Shown: in pieces, positions 13,401 to 24,499 of the stretch
Layout of the letters: each line of letters starts with the position of its first letter
How positions within the stretch are numbered: position 1 is the stretch's first letter
Source: Bugula neritina
Lineage: Eukaryota > Bryozoa > Gymnolaemata > Cheilostomatida > Bugulidae
Direction: 5' to 3'
DNA: 64,000 nt
NCBI GenBank assembly: GCA_964035545.1
Contig: OZ037771.1
Span: 2,780,628 to 2,844,627 of the forward strand
Translations under genes and position numbers: made by a program
The notes under the pieces: generated by a model
The model's input: only the letters and a program-made list of their open reading frames with translations
What the model was told of the DNA's origin: nothing
Databases searched by the model: none

Positions 13401-16400
13401 AAAATGTTTTTAAAGAAATAATGTATGAAACTAAAGTGTAATACTTCTATAAATTAAGCATTCGTTGATAATAATGCTATAGCCTGCAAATACTAATTCT
13501 TGTTTATATTTTCACTGTTTTGTTTAAATGTTTGTTATTCAGCTCACCATTATTTGGGGCATAGCAGTTCAAACTAAAAGTTAAGTATTTAGATTCAACT
13601 GACTCTGTAAGCTTTATATATACGTGTCCTTCAGGTTGAGAAGAAAATGTCTGAGTTGAAAGAAGAATACGACAACAAACTCTCACAGAAAGAAGAACTG
13701 CGTAGAAAAGCAGAGCAGACAGAGTTGATGTTGGAAAGGGCCGGAAAACTGGTGTCCGGTAAGTTACTTGTTGAGAGAAGATAACTGCTTGTAAGTTATT
13801 AGTATAATGTGCTGTAGTTTTGTAGTTTAATTTCTTCTTGTGCACAACACCCTGTCTAAGTTCAGATTTGGAATAAGTGAGTATGCAGTCTAACTGTTGT
13901 GCAGTACGTGGAATTATGATATATTACGTTGAGGTATAATGATATGTTATGTGTCACGAGAATACTGGATTTGCTATCTGTTATCAGGTCTGGCTGGGGA
14001 GAAGGTGCGATGGGAAGAGACAGTGGCAATCTTAGAAGAGAAGATAGGCTACCTGGTAGGAGATTGTCTTGTAGCCTCAGCTTTTATGTCCTACATGGGC
14101 CCCTTCCTCAGTAACTATAGAGATGAGCTCACCAAGACCAAGTGGCTGGATGAGGTTAGTCTAACTAATAGGTGGACAACTCCCAACTGTGAAAGCAAGA
14201 CTATGTTGGCTGATGTGCTTTATTCTAGAACAATTGTTTCTGAAAGCAAAAGCTTTAAGCTCTGCACTGGCTGATTATGTAACCTCATCTCTATATAAAC
14301 TCACGAAAGTTTAGAGTGACTATCCCTGTGAAAGACCCCTAATGGAAAGATTTTTTTAAAGCGAGCTAAGGATATATTCAGATGGGGCACAGGAACAATT
14401 ATGACTGGATGCTCTTCCTAGCATCACCAATGGTCTTCCCTGGGGTTCGAACCCGTGACTTCGTGTCTTTTAATCCAACGCTCTAACCCCTAAATCACGG
14501 CTGCTCCCGAACCTTATCTCTATAAATGATCTTCAAATGGATCCCTTGAATTGAGAATATTTTATATTTATAGATGCAAAAGTTGCTGATCCCGTATTCA
14601 CCTGAATTCAGTTTCTGTGAATTCATGGCTAAGCCGACACAAGTGAGAGACTGGAACCTGCAAGGTTTACCCTCTGATGCTTTCAGCACTGAGAATGGCA
14701 TCATCACAACATGTGGAAAGAGGTGGCCTCTCATGATAGATCCACAAGGTGAACAGCATTTCATTGTTTTTAATTAGTGTTTGTATTTCCATTTATTTCA
14801 GCAGGTAAATAAAGCATATGTGGTTACTTCTGCGGAATATAAGTAGTAGTTTCTTGTTTCTGGTGTCATCTAACCATTGTATACTATCTAGATGAGTGCT
14901 GTAAGCACCTGTCAGCACTGTAACCACCTGTCAGTACTGTAAGCACCTGTCAGTACTGTAGCCACCTGTCAGTACTGCCACGTTGGTCAGATATTTACCT
15001 GCTACCTGTATACACTGTGACTGTAGGTGAGATATTTACCTACTAGCTGTATAAACTGTTACTGCAGGTCAAGCTATCAAGTGGATCAAGGCTATGGAGG
15101 CAAAGAGGGGGCTCAAGGTTATTGACCTGCAGATGTCAGACTACATGAGGACGCTGGAAACGTGTGTCCAATATGGCTTCCCTGTGGTACTGCAGAATGT
15201 GCAGGAGAGGTTGGACCCATCTCTCGACTCTATTCTAAACAAGGCTATTGTGAAAATTGGTGAGTTTCTAACAATTTATTTTTGTTTCTAAATACAATGG
15301 TGTTTCTTTATAATACATAGCCAAATTGCAATTATGAAACCTTTTTGTTATGAACTTGATCAACACTTCAAAATTGTTGTAAATGGGAAGTTCTGGCTAT
15401 AAATCTTATCATCAATTCCAAAACTCTAAGCAGAGATGAACTCAAAAAGTTTGCTGTTGACTTTTCTATACGAACAGCTGAAATGTTAATCATTGATAAC
15501 TGCAGGCAGTAAATGCAATGGTGAGCTGTGATTGGCTGAGCTGCATGATTTGCTTTGTACTGTTTAGGTGGAGCTCTGATGATCAGACTGGGGGACAAGG
15601 AAGTTGAGTATAACGAGGAGTTCAGGTTTTACATCACCACTAAACTCAGCAACCCCCACTACGCCCCTGAGATTAGCACCAAGACTACACTTGTTAACTT
15701 TGCCATCAAAGAACAAGGTTTGTAATTTATTGGATATTTGTTCTAAATTGGAACATTTTATTTCGTAGAATGTCTTTAAACAATTCTTTGAACTTACAAA
15801 AAAAGTTAAGTAGAAGTTAGACTGGGAACTTTAGTCTGTGGCTATTGTGCGGTTAGGGTTGGAGGCCCAACTGCTCGGTATAGTAGTCAAGAAGGAATCC
15901 CCAGAGTTGGAGAAGCAGAAGGATGATCTGGTGCTGAAGATTGCTGGTGGAAAGAAGAAGCTGGTAGAGCTTGAGGATGAGATTTTGAGGTGAGGAGTTG
16001 TTCTACCAACTGACTGTATGTGGGAAAACCATCAACCATAGAAGTGCATTCAGTTGTACTCGGCATTTATTTAAGAAATATTTTTTTAAATTATTTCTAT
16101 CAAAATGATTAATGATAAAAGATGGTATTTCATTCAAAACTTAATGTTGAAGCAGTACTTGTTTATTTGGTGAGTAAATTACATGACATCTCTTGCCACA
16201 GATGAGACTAATGTATTACTATCGACCAATCAGATGATTGGATACTTTTTTTGCTGTTGAAAGGTTGCTGAACGAGGCTAAGGGTTCACTTCTAGACGAC
16301 GAGCAGCTGGTGAACACACTGCAGGTTTCCAAGTCGACTTCACAGGAAGTTGGCGAGCAGCTGCAGATTGCTGAGCAGACGGAGATTAAGATTGACAATG

Positions 16401-19400
16401 CAAGAGAAGGTAAGGCTGGCTACAGCTGCACTAACCGTGTGTATCTCCTCTACAGTGCCTAGTAGTAGCGGTGGTGGTTAGTTTACCTCCGTGTTGTTCC
16501 TCACTGTACTGTCTTCTGGCTTTCTTCATGTCAAAAAGGGTTTTTATCTCCAATAGCTGCCATTGGTTTAAAATACACACTTTTACCAAATTGCTTGATA
16601 TTCCATGTCTGCTTTAGTCTCATTTTTGTTTTTTTTTTAAAGTTTTTTAGGCTCTTTTATGGAACATTATAATGTTTTGATAATACATTTTTGAATTGTT
16701 CCAAGACCTTTCTCGTATAATAAAAAACTTGCTATTTTTGTGACTTCAACTGTTGACTTAGAAGTGTTGATAGTTGACATAGAAGTGTTGATAGTTGACA
16801 TAGATATGTTGATAGTTGACATAGAAGTGTTGATAGTTGACATAGATATGTTGATAGTTGACATAGATATGTTGATAGTTGACATAGATGTGTTGATAGT
16901 CGACATAGATGTGTTGATAGTTGACACAGATGTGTTGATGATGTATACATGTTATAGGATATCGGCCATGTGCCTCGAGGGCATCCACCCTCTTCTTTGT
17001 GCTGAACGACCTTGGAAGGATTGACCCTATGTACCAGTTCTCTCTCGACTCATACATTGAGCTCTTCAACCTGTCTATTGACAAGAGTCAAAGAAGCAGT
17101 AAGCTGGAGGAGAGGATAATCAACCTGAATGAGTACCACACTTTTGCAGTTTACAGGTGAGATATAAAGTGTTGTCTCAGATATACCTGGTCTTTCTAAT
17201 GAAATGCTTACTGGCTGTAGCTGCTGGGACGTGTGTGGTTGTTTTTGCGGCCAATCAATTCATTACTACTGTAATCACGGCCAATTAAATGACTGCAACT
17301 ATAAACATGGCCAATCAAATCAGTGCTTTGATAACAATTAAATCACTCCTTGCACCAGGTACACCTGTCGAGGACTGTTTGAGAAACACAAGCTGCTCTT
17401 CTCCTTCCAAATCTGCACCAAGATACTGGAATCTGCCGGCAAACTCAACATGGATGAATACAACTTCTTCCTGCGCGGTGGAATTGTAAGTGTTATACTA
17501 GTGTAATCTGTTTTCATTCTGTTTATCTAATAATATAACTTTTCTATATAGTAAGTGTTGTGTTTTATTGTAGCAGACTGAAAGAAAATAGCAATCTGAA
17601 AACCGTTATATCATAAGTTATAGGTGTAGTTGTAAGTGTAAAGATAAGTGAAAATGCTGAGTTTTTATACCAGTCAAAAAAGTTAGTTATTGTGTAGTAG
17701 CCATAATGAGTGTGGAAAAAGCACAATATAGCTGGCATAGCTGTGATAATGCATGAAAAGCTATAATGAATTAGGGAAAAGCTTTCCCACCTCATGTAAT
17801 GTCCCAACAATAAGTTTTTGTCTCAAATATGGGTTTGCGTTAGTTGTATAAGGTCATCTTGTTTTGCCTAAATAAACTACAACCAGGCTATAGTAACAAG
17901 CAAATTTTTGACTTTGTTGTATATAAAGAAAAGTATGTCTTTTTTCCTCTTGCATACAAGTAATAGAGTGCTGCTAGGTAACTGAAAGTTGTAATTACAT
18001 AATTTCTAAACTTGAACCAGTAACCGAAATTAATTTCAGCTTTACCAGTAGTATCTCTACTTTGTGAAAGATTGCATGTGTTTGGTCAGCATGTTTTATA
18101 TCTGGTTATATGTTGTCACGAAGTTTTAAAACCAAATATTTTGTTGAAGTGCTAGACTGTACCAAATGGGTACAATATGTCCTCCTCGCTATACAAACCC
18201 TCTAGTTTCACTAATATAAACAGCACTTCTATATGTTACATGTATCTGCACAGCATAAAGTTACTTCTACATATTGCGTACATAGAACATGGGCATTATA
18301 TTTCTGCATACTGCACCTGCACACACAAGTGGTATTCTGCAGGTAATAGACAGAGAGAATCAGATGGATAACCCGTGCACTGGTTGGCTGTCTGACGGGG
18401 CTTGGGATAACATCACCGAACTCGATAAACTCACCAACTTCCACGGCATCATCACATCCTTTGAGCAGTACCCCAGGGACTGGAATGTGTGGTATACGAG
18501 GTGCGTAACCATAGAAACAGCGCACCACACACAGCTCGTGTGGAGATAACTTCTATGATTTACCTTCTTCAAATTAAAAAACTGCTTATTTGCCAAATTA
18601 TTTGATGGCATGTTGTTTTGAAAGAGTATTTATATTTTGAACTATTATTAAAAAATACTTTAATTTATGAACGGAAAATTGAATGTGATAAAGTGTTTCA
18701 CTTCTTACCTTAATATTTTATGGCAAATCAATTTGGATGACTGCAATTGAGCTCTACAACATAAGATAAACATTTTCAACTGTATTTAATGTATGCAAAA
18801 TTATCTTTAACAAACTAAACTACAATTTTCTACTTGCTGGTAGTAACATAGTATATACATACTGACAAGGCTGTAGAGTACTGAGTTTTTCGCAGCTGTA
18901 TTGTATTGTGAGTTATCTCCTCTCTCACCAGCTCTGAGCCAGAGACCGCCGGACTACCCGGTGAGTGGGACAACGCGTGTAACGAGCTGCAGAGGATGCT
19001 GATTGTCCGCTCTCTGAGACCAGACAGAGTCGCGTTCTGCGCTACTTCTTTCATAGTCAACAACCTCGGGTCAAAGTTCACCGAACCCCCTGTCCTTGAC
19101 ATGTCTCAGGTCGTGGAGGATTCCACCACAAAGACTCCCCTCATCTTCGTACTCTCTCCCGGAGTCGATCCCACCAGCTCACTGCTACAGCTGGCCGAAT
19201 CTACTGGCATGGCCTCCAGATTCCACGCTCTCTCCTTAGGTCAGGGACAGGCTCCGATAGCAACTCGGATGATCAAGGAGGGTGTGAATGAGGTAGAGTT
19301 GATACCTGCTAATTGTGTGACGATTCATTGTGTATATTAGCTTACCATTGCCAGTTCAACTCACGTAGTTTACCTTTACAATTTAATTGTAATAACAAAT

Positions 19401-22400
19401 CTTTTTACAATATTATGTACATATTGAATATATATCAGGTACCAATTTAGATTGAAAACAGGCTGCATGTCTTATTTTCATGGTTATCCACAGTTGTATA
19501 ACTGGTTCTCCAGTATTTGCAGTTTTGTGAGGAGTGAGTAATATTGCTATACTCTGACAGGGTAACTGGGTGTTCCTGGCAAACTGCCATCTGTCCCTCT
19601 CCTGGATGCCTCAACTTGACAAGCTGGTGGAGCAGCTGCAGCAGCAGAAGACAAACCCAGACTTTAGACTGTGGCTCTCTAGCTCCCCTCACCCGCAGTT
19701 CCCCATCAGCATTCTACAAGCTGGTATTAAGATGACAACTGAACCTCCCAAGGTACCACAGGCTATCTAGACTCTAGAATCTAGATCTTAGTATAGATAG
19801 TACGCTTAGCTACATGACCTGTTATTTATAAGAACTGCCTGTTTGAAAACTGAAATAACTAATAAAATTGTTAAATAAAAACTGTTTAAAATAATTAGCT
19901 AAAAAAAATATGCTTTTTTGTTTAACCGATCACTGCTGAGCTAAAGAATTCACAACACAGTGTAGCATTTTGCAACTTCAACTTATTTAATTGTAATTAC
20001 ACAAAAATAATTTACTTAGTATTTACATAGTAACAGCAAAGAAAGACTGTTTTAGGTGTTATATAGGCTACTATAAGATATGCTATAGACTATAGAGTCT
20101 AAGCATAAAGTCCAACTAGCTGTTAATACTTGTGGCACCATTTCAGGGACTAAAAGCCAACCTGAAACGTCTGTACCACCTGATAACAGAGCAGCAGTTT
20201 GCTCGCTGCCAGAAGCAAGATAAGTATAGAAAGCTGCTCTTCTGTCTCTGCTTCTTCCACTCGGTAAGTCTAGCATTTTATTACCACTTTTACTTTTTCT
20301 TTCTCATTTCCTGAGACATATACTTTGTGTACTTAAAATAAATATTGTTATTACTTATCATACCAATTTGCTAATCTTAATAGAAAGGTTATGCAGTATC
20401 TAAACTTTTGAGCAGAAATATCTGTGACTAACAGTGACTGGTGTGTAGCCACAGTTACACTGCTATCACTGACAGAATATGTTGGCACCTTACATGAGCT
20501 TGGAAAGCTTTTCCTAATTTATTATAGCTTTTCATGTATCATCACAGCTATGCTTTTTCCATACTCATTCTGGCTACTACAACATAGCTAACCTTGTTGA
20601 CTGGTGTAAAAACCCAGCATTTTCGCTTACCTTTTTACTTGCGTCTTGCAACTACACCTATAGCTTGGAATATAACTTTTTTTTACATTGCTAATTACTT
20701 TCAGTCTGCAACAATAAATATTTCTATATACTGCAACACAACAGAATCCTCATAGATTAGAGAGAGTGAAAAGATAGTTAATAAGTTTTGTCAGACCCAA
20801 GTACAGGGCACCATGTACACTAGAACTAGTTGTACCGCACCATGTATACTGGAGCTGGTTGTACCACACAGTCTCTGCTAAGAGTATATTATGCTAGTCA
20901 AACCCTTTCAGGTGTTGCTGGAAAGACGAAAGTTCCTGATGCTTGGTTGGAATATTCCGTATGACTTCAACGACTCAGACTTTGAGGTGTCTGAGAACCT
21001 GCTTTCCATCTACCTGGATGAGTACGAGGACACTCCGTGGGACGCCCTCAAGTATCTCATTGCTGGTATCAACTATGGAGGTGAGAACCTGGGCAACCCC
21101 TTCCTGATGGTAGTGGTTGTAATGGTAATAGTGGTAGTGGTGATAGTGGTTGTAATGGTAATAGTGGTTGTAATGGTAGTAGTGGTTGTAATGGTAATAA
21201 TGATGGTAGTAGTGGTAGTAGAGGTAGTAGTGGTAGTAGTAGTTGTAATGGTAATAGTGGTTGTAATGGTAATAGTGGTAGTGGTGATGGTGGTAGTAGT
21301 AGTGGTGATAGTGGTAGTAGTGGTAGTAGTGGTAGTAGTGGTAGTAGTGGTAGTAATGGTAGTTGTAATAGTGTAGCTGCATCAGAATGACTAATATTCT
21401 GTTATACCAAATAATAATGAAACCAACAACTACAGCTAGTAGTGTTATTCTGAATACTTTACATTGGAACATCTGCTTGTAGGTCATGTGACTGATGACT
21501 GGGACAGACGGCTGCTGCTGACATATATTAATGATCTGTTTAAGGATGATGCTATAGCTGCTCCATTCTTTAAACTTTCTACTCTAGCGACCTACTACGT
21601 ACCAAAGGTGAGTGTGGTTCACCTTTCTTATATATAAAGATATATATAACATAATTATTATTATATTAAATATATATTATTATTGCAGGATGGCCCACTT
21701 ACGGCGTACAAAGAGTATGTCTCCATGCTGCCAGGCATGGACCACCCAGAAGCATTTGGACAGCACCCCAATGCAGATATTACCTCCCAGATCCAAGAAA
21801 CTCGTAGAATGTTTGACACTCTCCTGTCTCTACAGGCAGCTTCTGGTGCGACAGCGTCAGCTGAAAACAGAGAGGAAAAGGTGAGTAAACTATTGGTGGA
21901 GAGATTCTCTTGTACTTGGAGATGTGCCGTAGCAATATTATATTTACACGTGTATGTATGTACACATAGTGGTATGTATGTACACATAGTGGTATGTATG
22001 TACACATAGTGGTATGTATGTACACATAGTGGTATGTACAGTATGTATGTACACACCTAATGTATGTATGTACACATAATGTCTGTTTGTACGTAGGTGT
22101 TAGAATTGGCAGCAAATATCACAAGTCAGCTTCCCGAGAACATCGATTATGACACGACAGCCAAGATCCTGTCGGTGGATCCGTCACCTCTCAATGTCGT
22201 TCTGCTTCAAGAGGTGTGTGCGATAGCGTTTAGTATACTGGCAGCATAGAATACTCTATAGTGTTAGGTGACAGTGTTAGGTAACAAACAGTGTTAGGTG
22301 CATGGTAATAAAACTTGTTGTATACTTGCAGATTGAGAGATACAATGCTCTGCTAAATGAAATCAGGCAGTCGCTGCAGGACTTAGAGAAGGGAATACAG

Positions 22401-22919
22401 GGTTTGGTGGTGATGTCATCAGAACTAGAAGACATATTCACTTGTCTGTATGATGCCCGAGTGCCTCCGACCTGGTCTCAGGTTTGATGACTTAATCTCC
22501 TATGAATATAATCAATAGCTGATAACATCGCTGGGTTTCTTGTTACTTACTCTGCGTATCTTCTCAGGCGTATCCGTCTATGAAACCGCTGGCTTCTTGG
22601 ACGAGAGATCTGGTGATGAGAATGGACCAGCTGGAGAAGTGGGCCACCACTGCTCACCCACCAACTATATTCTGGATGTCTGGTTTTACTTTCCCAACTG
22701 GATTTCTGACGGCTATTCTGCAGGTAAAAGCTTGATTATTGAAAATCACCAGATTTTTAATTATAAGAATAGAATCATCTTTTACCAAACAATTGTTTAT
22801 GTTTTGTTCGTAGGATTGGCAATATCGAAGTGCCGAGTGCTATTTAATATGTACATACTACATAGGTTGTTAAAAATTAGCCTGGATTACTTTAAATTGA
22901 GAAAAAAATAGTCGTCCCT

Positions 22920-22980
<61 letters not shown>

Positions 22981-24499
22981 AGAGACAGCTGTTAACTACC
23001 AGCTCATAATGCGTATACAAAATTTAATGTCATCTGAACACCACTCGTTTAACGTGTAGGCATGCCATATTATATTATGCTCAGGACAACTATAAAATAG
23101 TATGTTATAATTTTATATAACTATTATTTATTGCTGTTGCAGACCTCTGCGAGACAGAACAACGTCTCAGTTGACTTGTTGAGTTGGGAGTTCACAGTCC
23201 TAACTGTAGATGACACCAACATTATGGGACCTCCAAAGGTTAGGAATTCACTCACTTCATAGCCATTTTGGTCATTTATCCCAATACTTCTTTGTGTGTT
23301 GAAAATGATATTCGCTGGCACTACCACGAATAATAGTTTGCTATGAAATTTTGAGATTAAAAAGGAACCTCTTACAAATTTTCCAGCATATTAACTTCAT
23401 GTCACCTTATCTTCGCAATTTAGTCTAGCCTTAGCAATCCAAAGTCTAGAGCAACTGGTAACACCCCATACCATGGAGAGGTAATTTAACTACAAACTTG
23501 GGCTATATTGTTCTATTGGTTTGTCATGACACCAGAGTTGAAATTATATTATGATTTAATTTTAATCTGGGAGTTGGCTGCTCTTTGTAGTATAGTTGAT
23601 GTAGATTTTAAGTTCAGTAGTGAATAGTAGTGATTTTTTAATTTGATTTTTATAAATTTAGCAACCTATGATATAGATGTGAGGTACATAACATAAAAAC
23701 AGTAACAAGAAGAATTCCTGTTGACTATGAAATGTGTTACCAGGTTTCTCATATTACTGTGTAATCCTTCCCACATACCCCCCACCACATAGTACATACC
23801 CCCACATTTGCATCCTACTTAGATTGGGTGATAGATATTCACATGCCCACATTATATTCAGTTCTAGTGAGGCTTTCAGCACAACTCTACATTTTAGGAC
23901 GGAGTGTATATCAAAGGACTGCACCTGCAAGGGGCAGGCTGGGACAAGAAGGGGTCATGTCTGGTGGAGGCTGAACCAATGCAACTGGTCTGTCCCATAC
24001 CAACCATACATTTCAAACCTGTGGAGAATAAGAAGAAAACGCAGAAAGGTTTGCAGAATATGTCTCATCGCTTGCTGCTGTCGTTCTTATGTAATGCCTG
24101 ACTATTTATTAGTTTTATTTAAAATATCTAATAACATTTTCGGGATATAATTCCTGATATATTAGGGCTGAGTAATATACTTTTATGTTAAGTAATACGA
24201 CTGTGTAGTAATTTTTATGAGTTTATAGCTGCGTGAGAAGGATAGATAGATAGGTAGATAGATAGGTAGGTAGGCAGGCAGGTAGACAGACAGATAGGGT
24301 AAACTAGGTGGTTGTGTTGTAATCCTAACTCTATTTTGTTACAGGTATATACTCTTGCCCTTGTTACTACTATCCCAACAGAGCTGGTGGCAGTGGTAGA
24401 GCCTCATTTATAGTGGCCGTCGATCTCAAAACAGGGGAGATGACTGCTGATCACTGGACAAAAAGAGGCACAGCTCTACTTATGAGTTTAGACAGCTAA
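1..24499 (+). CDS. DNAH2: Axonemal dynein heavy chain, DNAH2-like (5' end outside window)
   Basis: Motor subunit of an inner-arm axonemal dynein that hydrolyses ATP to slide doublet microtubules in cilia and flagella. Exons joined by eye give one open frame of 2560 codons plus a TAA stop at 24497-24499. Every junction is GT-AG and the phase is kept across all 48 exons, which argues for a functional gene. The first base completes an upstream codon and the frame starts at position 2 (VAQQILSIL, after the AAA1 Walker B). Human DNAH2 is about 4,430 residues, so roughly 1,870 N-terminal residues (tail, linker, start of AAA1) lie to the left. Subfamily call: phrases such as [32 protein letters not shown] and the C-terminal [11 protein letters not shown] agree with DNAH2 as I recall it better than with other dyneins; a tree would settle it. 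Exon coordinates are in the domain entries below. The nearest neighbour, brat, is convergent. Confidence 0.93.
1660..4549 (+). CDS. DNAH2: DNAH2 exons 5-10: AAA2 module
   Basis: Exons 1660-1774, 1876-2019, 3205-3359, 3761-3881, 4032-4189 and 4425-4549. Exon 5 carries the AAA2 P-loop as [12 protein letters not shown]: the first Gly and the Lys-Ser are kept, but the fourth and sixth positions of GxxGxGK[ST] are Gln and Ala. Walker B is [14 protein letters not shown] in exon 7. [17 protein letters not shown] and the sensor phrase [12 protein letters not shown] follow. The 1.2 kb intron 2020-3204 shows no coding signal. In other dyneins AAA2 binds nucleotide structurally and hydrolyses it little or not at all, so a weakened loop need not destroy function. 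Confidence 0.92.
3381..3531 (+). repeat. 21-bp tandem repeat in DNAH2 intron
   Basis: About seven copies of CTACCTGTCACACATACTCA-G-like units begin some 20 bases after the donor at 3360. Because 21 is a multiple of three, the exon frame stays open through four copies, giving a false TQLPVTH protein repeat. Confidence 0.85.
4882..7797 (+). CDS. DNAH2: DNAH2 exons 11-16: AAA3 module
   Basis: Exons 4882-5001, 5266-5430, 5929-6127, 6514-6678, 6967-7155 and 7558-7797. The AAA3 P-loop is canonical ([16 protein letters not shown], exon 12). Walker B is [20 protein letters not shown] (exon 13). The glycine-rich [17 protein letters not shown] (exon 14) and [20 protein letters not shown] (exons 15-16) are typical of axonemal dyneins. 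AAA3 is a second regulatory ATPase site in dyneins, and nothing in this copy suggests loss of catalysis. Confidence 0.93.
7952..9589 (+). CDS. DNAH2: DNAH2 exons 17-20: AAA4 module
   Basis: Exons 7952-8078, 8359-8526, 8784-8944 and 9343-9589. The AAA4 P-loop reads [13 protein letters not shown], with Arg where Lys is usual. As I recall, this substitution is common in axonemal dyneins of this group and not peculiar to this gene. The Walker B region is [20 protein letters not shown], followed by [16 protein letters not shown]. Exon 20 gives [20 protein letters not shown] and ends in [10 protein letters not shown], leading to the stalk. The acceptor of exon 17 follows TTTTCAAG, a weaker tract than its neighbours, but the phase fits. 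Confidence 0.92.
8583..8775 (+). repeat. 32-bp tandem repeat, six copies
   Basis: Unit GACAGTATAGTGAGTTGTAT-TGTATACCTGCT, nearly identical copies. The last unit runs into the splice acceptor of the exon starting at 8784, so the repeat itself supplies part of the acceptor tract. Confidence 0.9.
9736..9762 (+). CDS. DNAH2: Possible 27-nt in-frame microexon of DNAH2
   Basis: A 27-base segment preceded by GCTGATAG and followed by GTAGGT would keep the frame between exon 20 (ends 9589, phase 1) and the next exon (starts 10775). It would insert GWKTGVSFP just before the first stalk helix. Skipping it gives [15 protein letters not shown], whose spacing agrees within a residue with the DNAH2 homologues I recall. 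The segment is therefore either an optional microexon or chance splice-like signals. Confidence 0.25.
10775..13758 (+). CDS. DNAH2: DNAH2 exons 22-28: stalk coiled coil and microtubule-binding domain
   Basis: Exons are numbered so that 21 is the doubtful microexon. They are 10775-10943, 11076-11289, 11921-12058, 12314-12431, 12835-12989, 13156-13287 and 13635-13758. Stalk helix CC1 spans exons 22-24 and is rich in charged heptads ([43 protein letters not shown]). The microtubule-binding tip follows in exons 25-26 ([72 protein letters not shown]). CC2 returns in exons 27-28 ([20 protein letters not shown], then [20 protein letters not shown]). This domain contacts the neighbouring doublet tubule. 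Confidence 0.93.
11755..11890 (+). repeat. Degenerate GTGACAC/GTGTCAC repeat with inverted halves
   Basis: Repeated CAGTGACACC...GTGGCAGTGTCACTT units, about three and a half copies. Each unit carries its own inverse and can form a hairpin. It ends 30 bases before the exon at 11921. Confidence 0.8.
13988..16409 (+). CDS. DNAH2: DNAH2 exons 29-34: AAA5 and strut (buttress)
   Basis: Exons 13988-14154, 14574-14748, 15068-15259, 15568-15717, 15857-15989 and 16264-16409. AAA5 begins around [20 protein letters not shown] and continues through [20 protein letters not shown] and [17 protein letters not shown]. The sensor-like strand [20 protein letters not shown] follows. From [20 protein letters not shown] the chain becomes a two-helix coiled coil ([20 protein letters not shown]), the strut that braces the stalk. 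The intron after exon 29 holds a SINE-like insertion at 14345-14508. Confidence 0.92.
14345..14508 (-). mobile_element. tRNA-derived SINE-like element
   Basis: Read on the minus strand it begins GGGAGCAGCCGTGATTTAGG with an A-box-like TTTAGGGGTTAGAGC and a perfect B box GGTTCGAACCC, as in tRNA. A tRNA-unrelated body (CATCCAGTCATAATTGTTCC) follows. It does not fold into a sound tRNA, so I call it a SINE. It sits in a DNAH2 intron, antisense to the gene. Confidence 0.55.
14901..14976 (+). repeat. 19-bp tandem repeat, four copies
   Basis: Unit GTAAGCACCTGTCAGTACT with single-base changes. In the intron before the exon at 15068. Confidence 0.85.
16755..16938 (+). repeat. 21-bp tandem repeat, about nine copies
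   Basis: Unit AGTTGACATAGAAGTGTTGA-T, with GAAGTG/GATATG/GATGTG variants. It stops 20 bases before the exon at 16958. Open frames on both strands here come from the repeat length and are not genes. Confidence 0.9.
16958..19752 (+). CDS. DNAH2: DNAH2 exons 35-39: end of AAA5 and AAA6
   Basis: Exons 16958-17156, 17359-17485, 18343-18500, 18932-19292 and 19561-19752. The chain reads [40 protein letters not shown] and [12 protein letters not shown], then [20 protein letters not shown]. Exon 38 is the longest at 361 nt and holds the degenerate AAA6 P-loop equivalent ([16 protein letters not shown]), which cannot bind ATP in known dyneins. [20 protein letters not shown] in exon 39 is the AAA6 Walker B-like strand. 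The 860-base intron 17486-18342 carries one copy of a dispersed repeat described below. Confidence 0.93.
17602..17812 (+). repeat. Dispersed repeat, copy 1
   Basis: About 200 bases in a DNAH2 intron. The segments TATAGGTGTAGTTG, AAAATGCTGAGTTTTTA, GCATAGCTGTGATAATGCAT and AGCTATAATGAATTAGG recur in the same order, but inverted, at 20478-20675. No coding content. Boundaries are approximate. Confidence 0.7.
20147..24499 (+). CDS. DNAH2: DNAH2 exons 40-49: C-terminal domain and stop
   Basis: Exons 20147-20263, 20912-21080, 21483-21607, 21689-21880, 22097-22213, 22332-22481, 22568-22723, 23143-23238, 23898-24048 and 24345-24499. Hallmarks in order are [80 protein letters not shown] and [20 protein letters not shown]. 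They are followed by [20 protein letters not shown] and the terminal [11 protein letters not shown]. The last exon ends in TAA. The domain caps the ring and completes the motor. Confidence 0.94.
20478..20675 (-). repeat. Dispersed repeat, copy 2 (inverted)
   Basis: Reverse complement of the element at 17602-17812 with scattered substitutions (for example TTGGCACCTTACATGAG against the inverse of CTCATGTAATGTCCCAA). It lies in the intron 20264-20911. The two copies face each other 2.7 kb apart in one transcript and could pair. Confidence 0.7.
21105..21375 (+). repeat. GTAGTG/GTAATGGTA simple-sequence array
   Basis: About 270 bases of GGTAGTAGT and GGTTGTAATGGTAATAGT words beginning 25 bases after the donor at 21081. 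The exon frame runs open through it as poly-Val/Met, which is an artefact. Confidence 0.9.
21951..22090 (+). repeat. 20-bp tandem repeat (GTATGTATGTACACATAGTG)
   Basis: Four clean copies, then decayed ones up to the acceptor of the exon at 22097. Confidence 0.9.
22913..22986 (-). tRNA. tRNA-Asn (anticodon GTT)
   Basis: On the minus strand a 74-base cloverleaf can be drawn. The acceptor stem GTCTCTG pairs with CAGGGAC with discriminator G. The D arm holds AATCGGTTAGCGC, the anticodon stem is TTCGG/CCGAA around loop CTGTTAA (anticodon GTT), and the T arm is GGTGG/CCACC around TTCAAGC. All stems pair. Six bases past the 3' end the minus strand has a T7 run, a pol III terminator. The gene is intronless and intact. 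It lies antisense in the DNAH2 intron between 22724 and 23142, so pol III would transcribe it against the host gene. Confidence 0.95.
24238..24297 (+). repeat. GATA/GGTA/GGCA tetranucleotide run
   Basis: Imperfect GATAGATAGGTAG-type microsatellite in the last DNAH2 intron. Confidence 0.85.

Noticed and set aside
14440-14508. Possible tRNA gene on the minus strand
   Set aside because: A and B boxes are present but the acceptor and anticodon stems do not pair properly; better explained as a SINE head.
16667-17084. Several overlapping open frames on both strands
   Set aside because: All are translations of a 21-bp tandem repeat, whose length is a multiple of three, partly overlapping a DNAH2 exon.
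20891-21487. Val-rich (+) and Tyr/His-rich (-) open frames
   Set aside because: Simple-sequence GTAGTG array translated; only 20912-21080 is a real exon.
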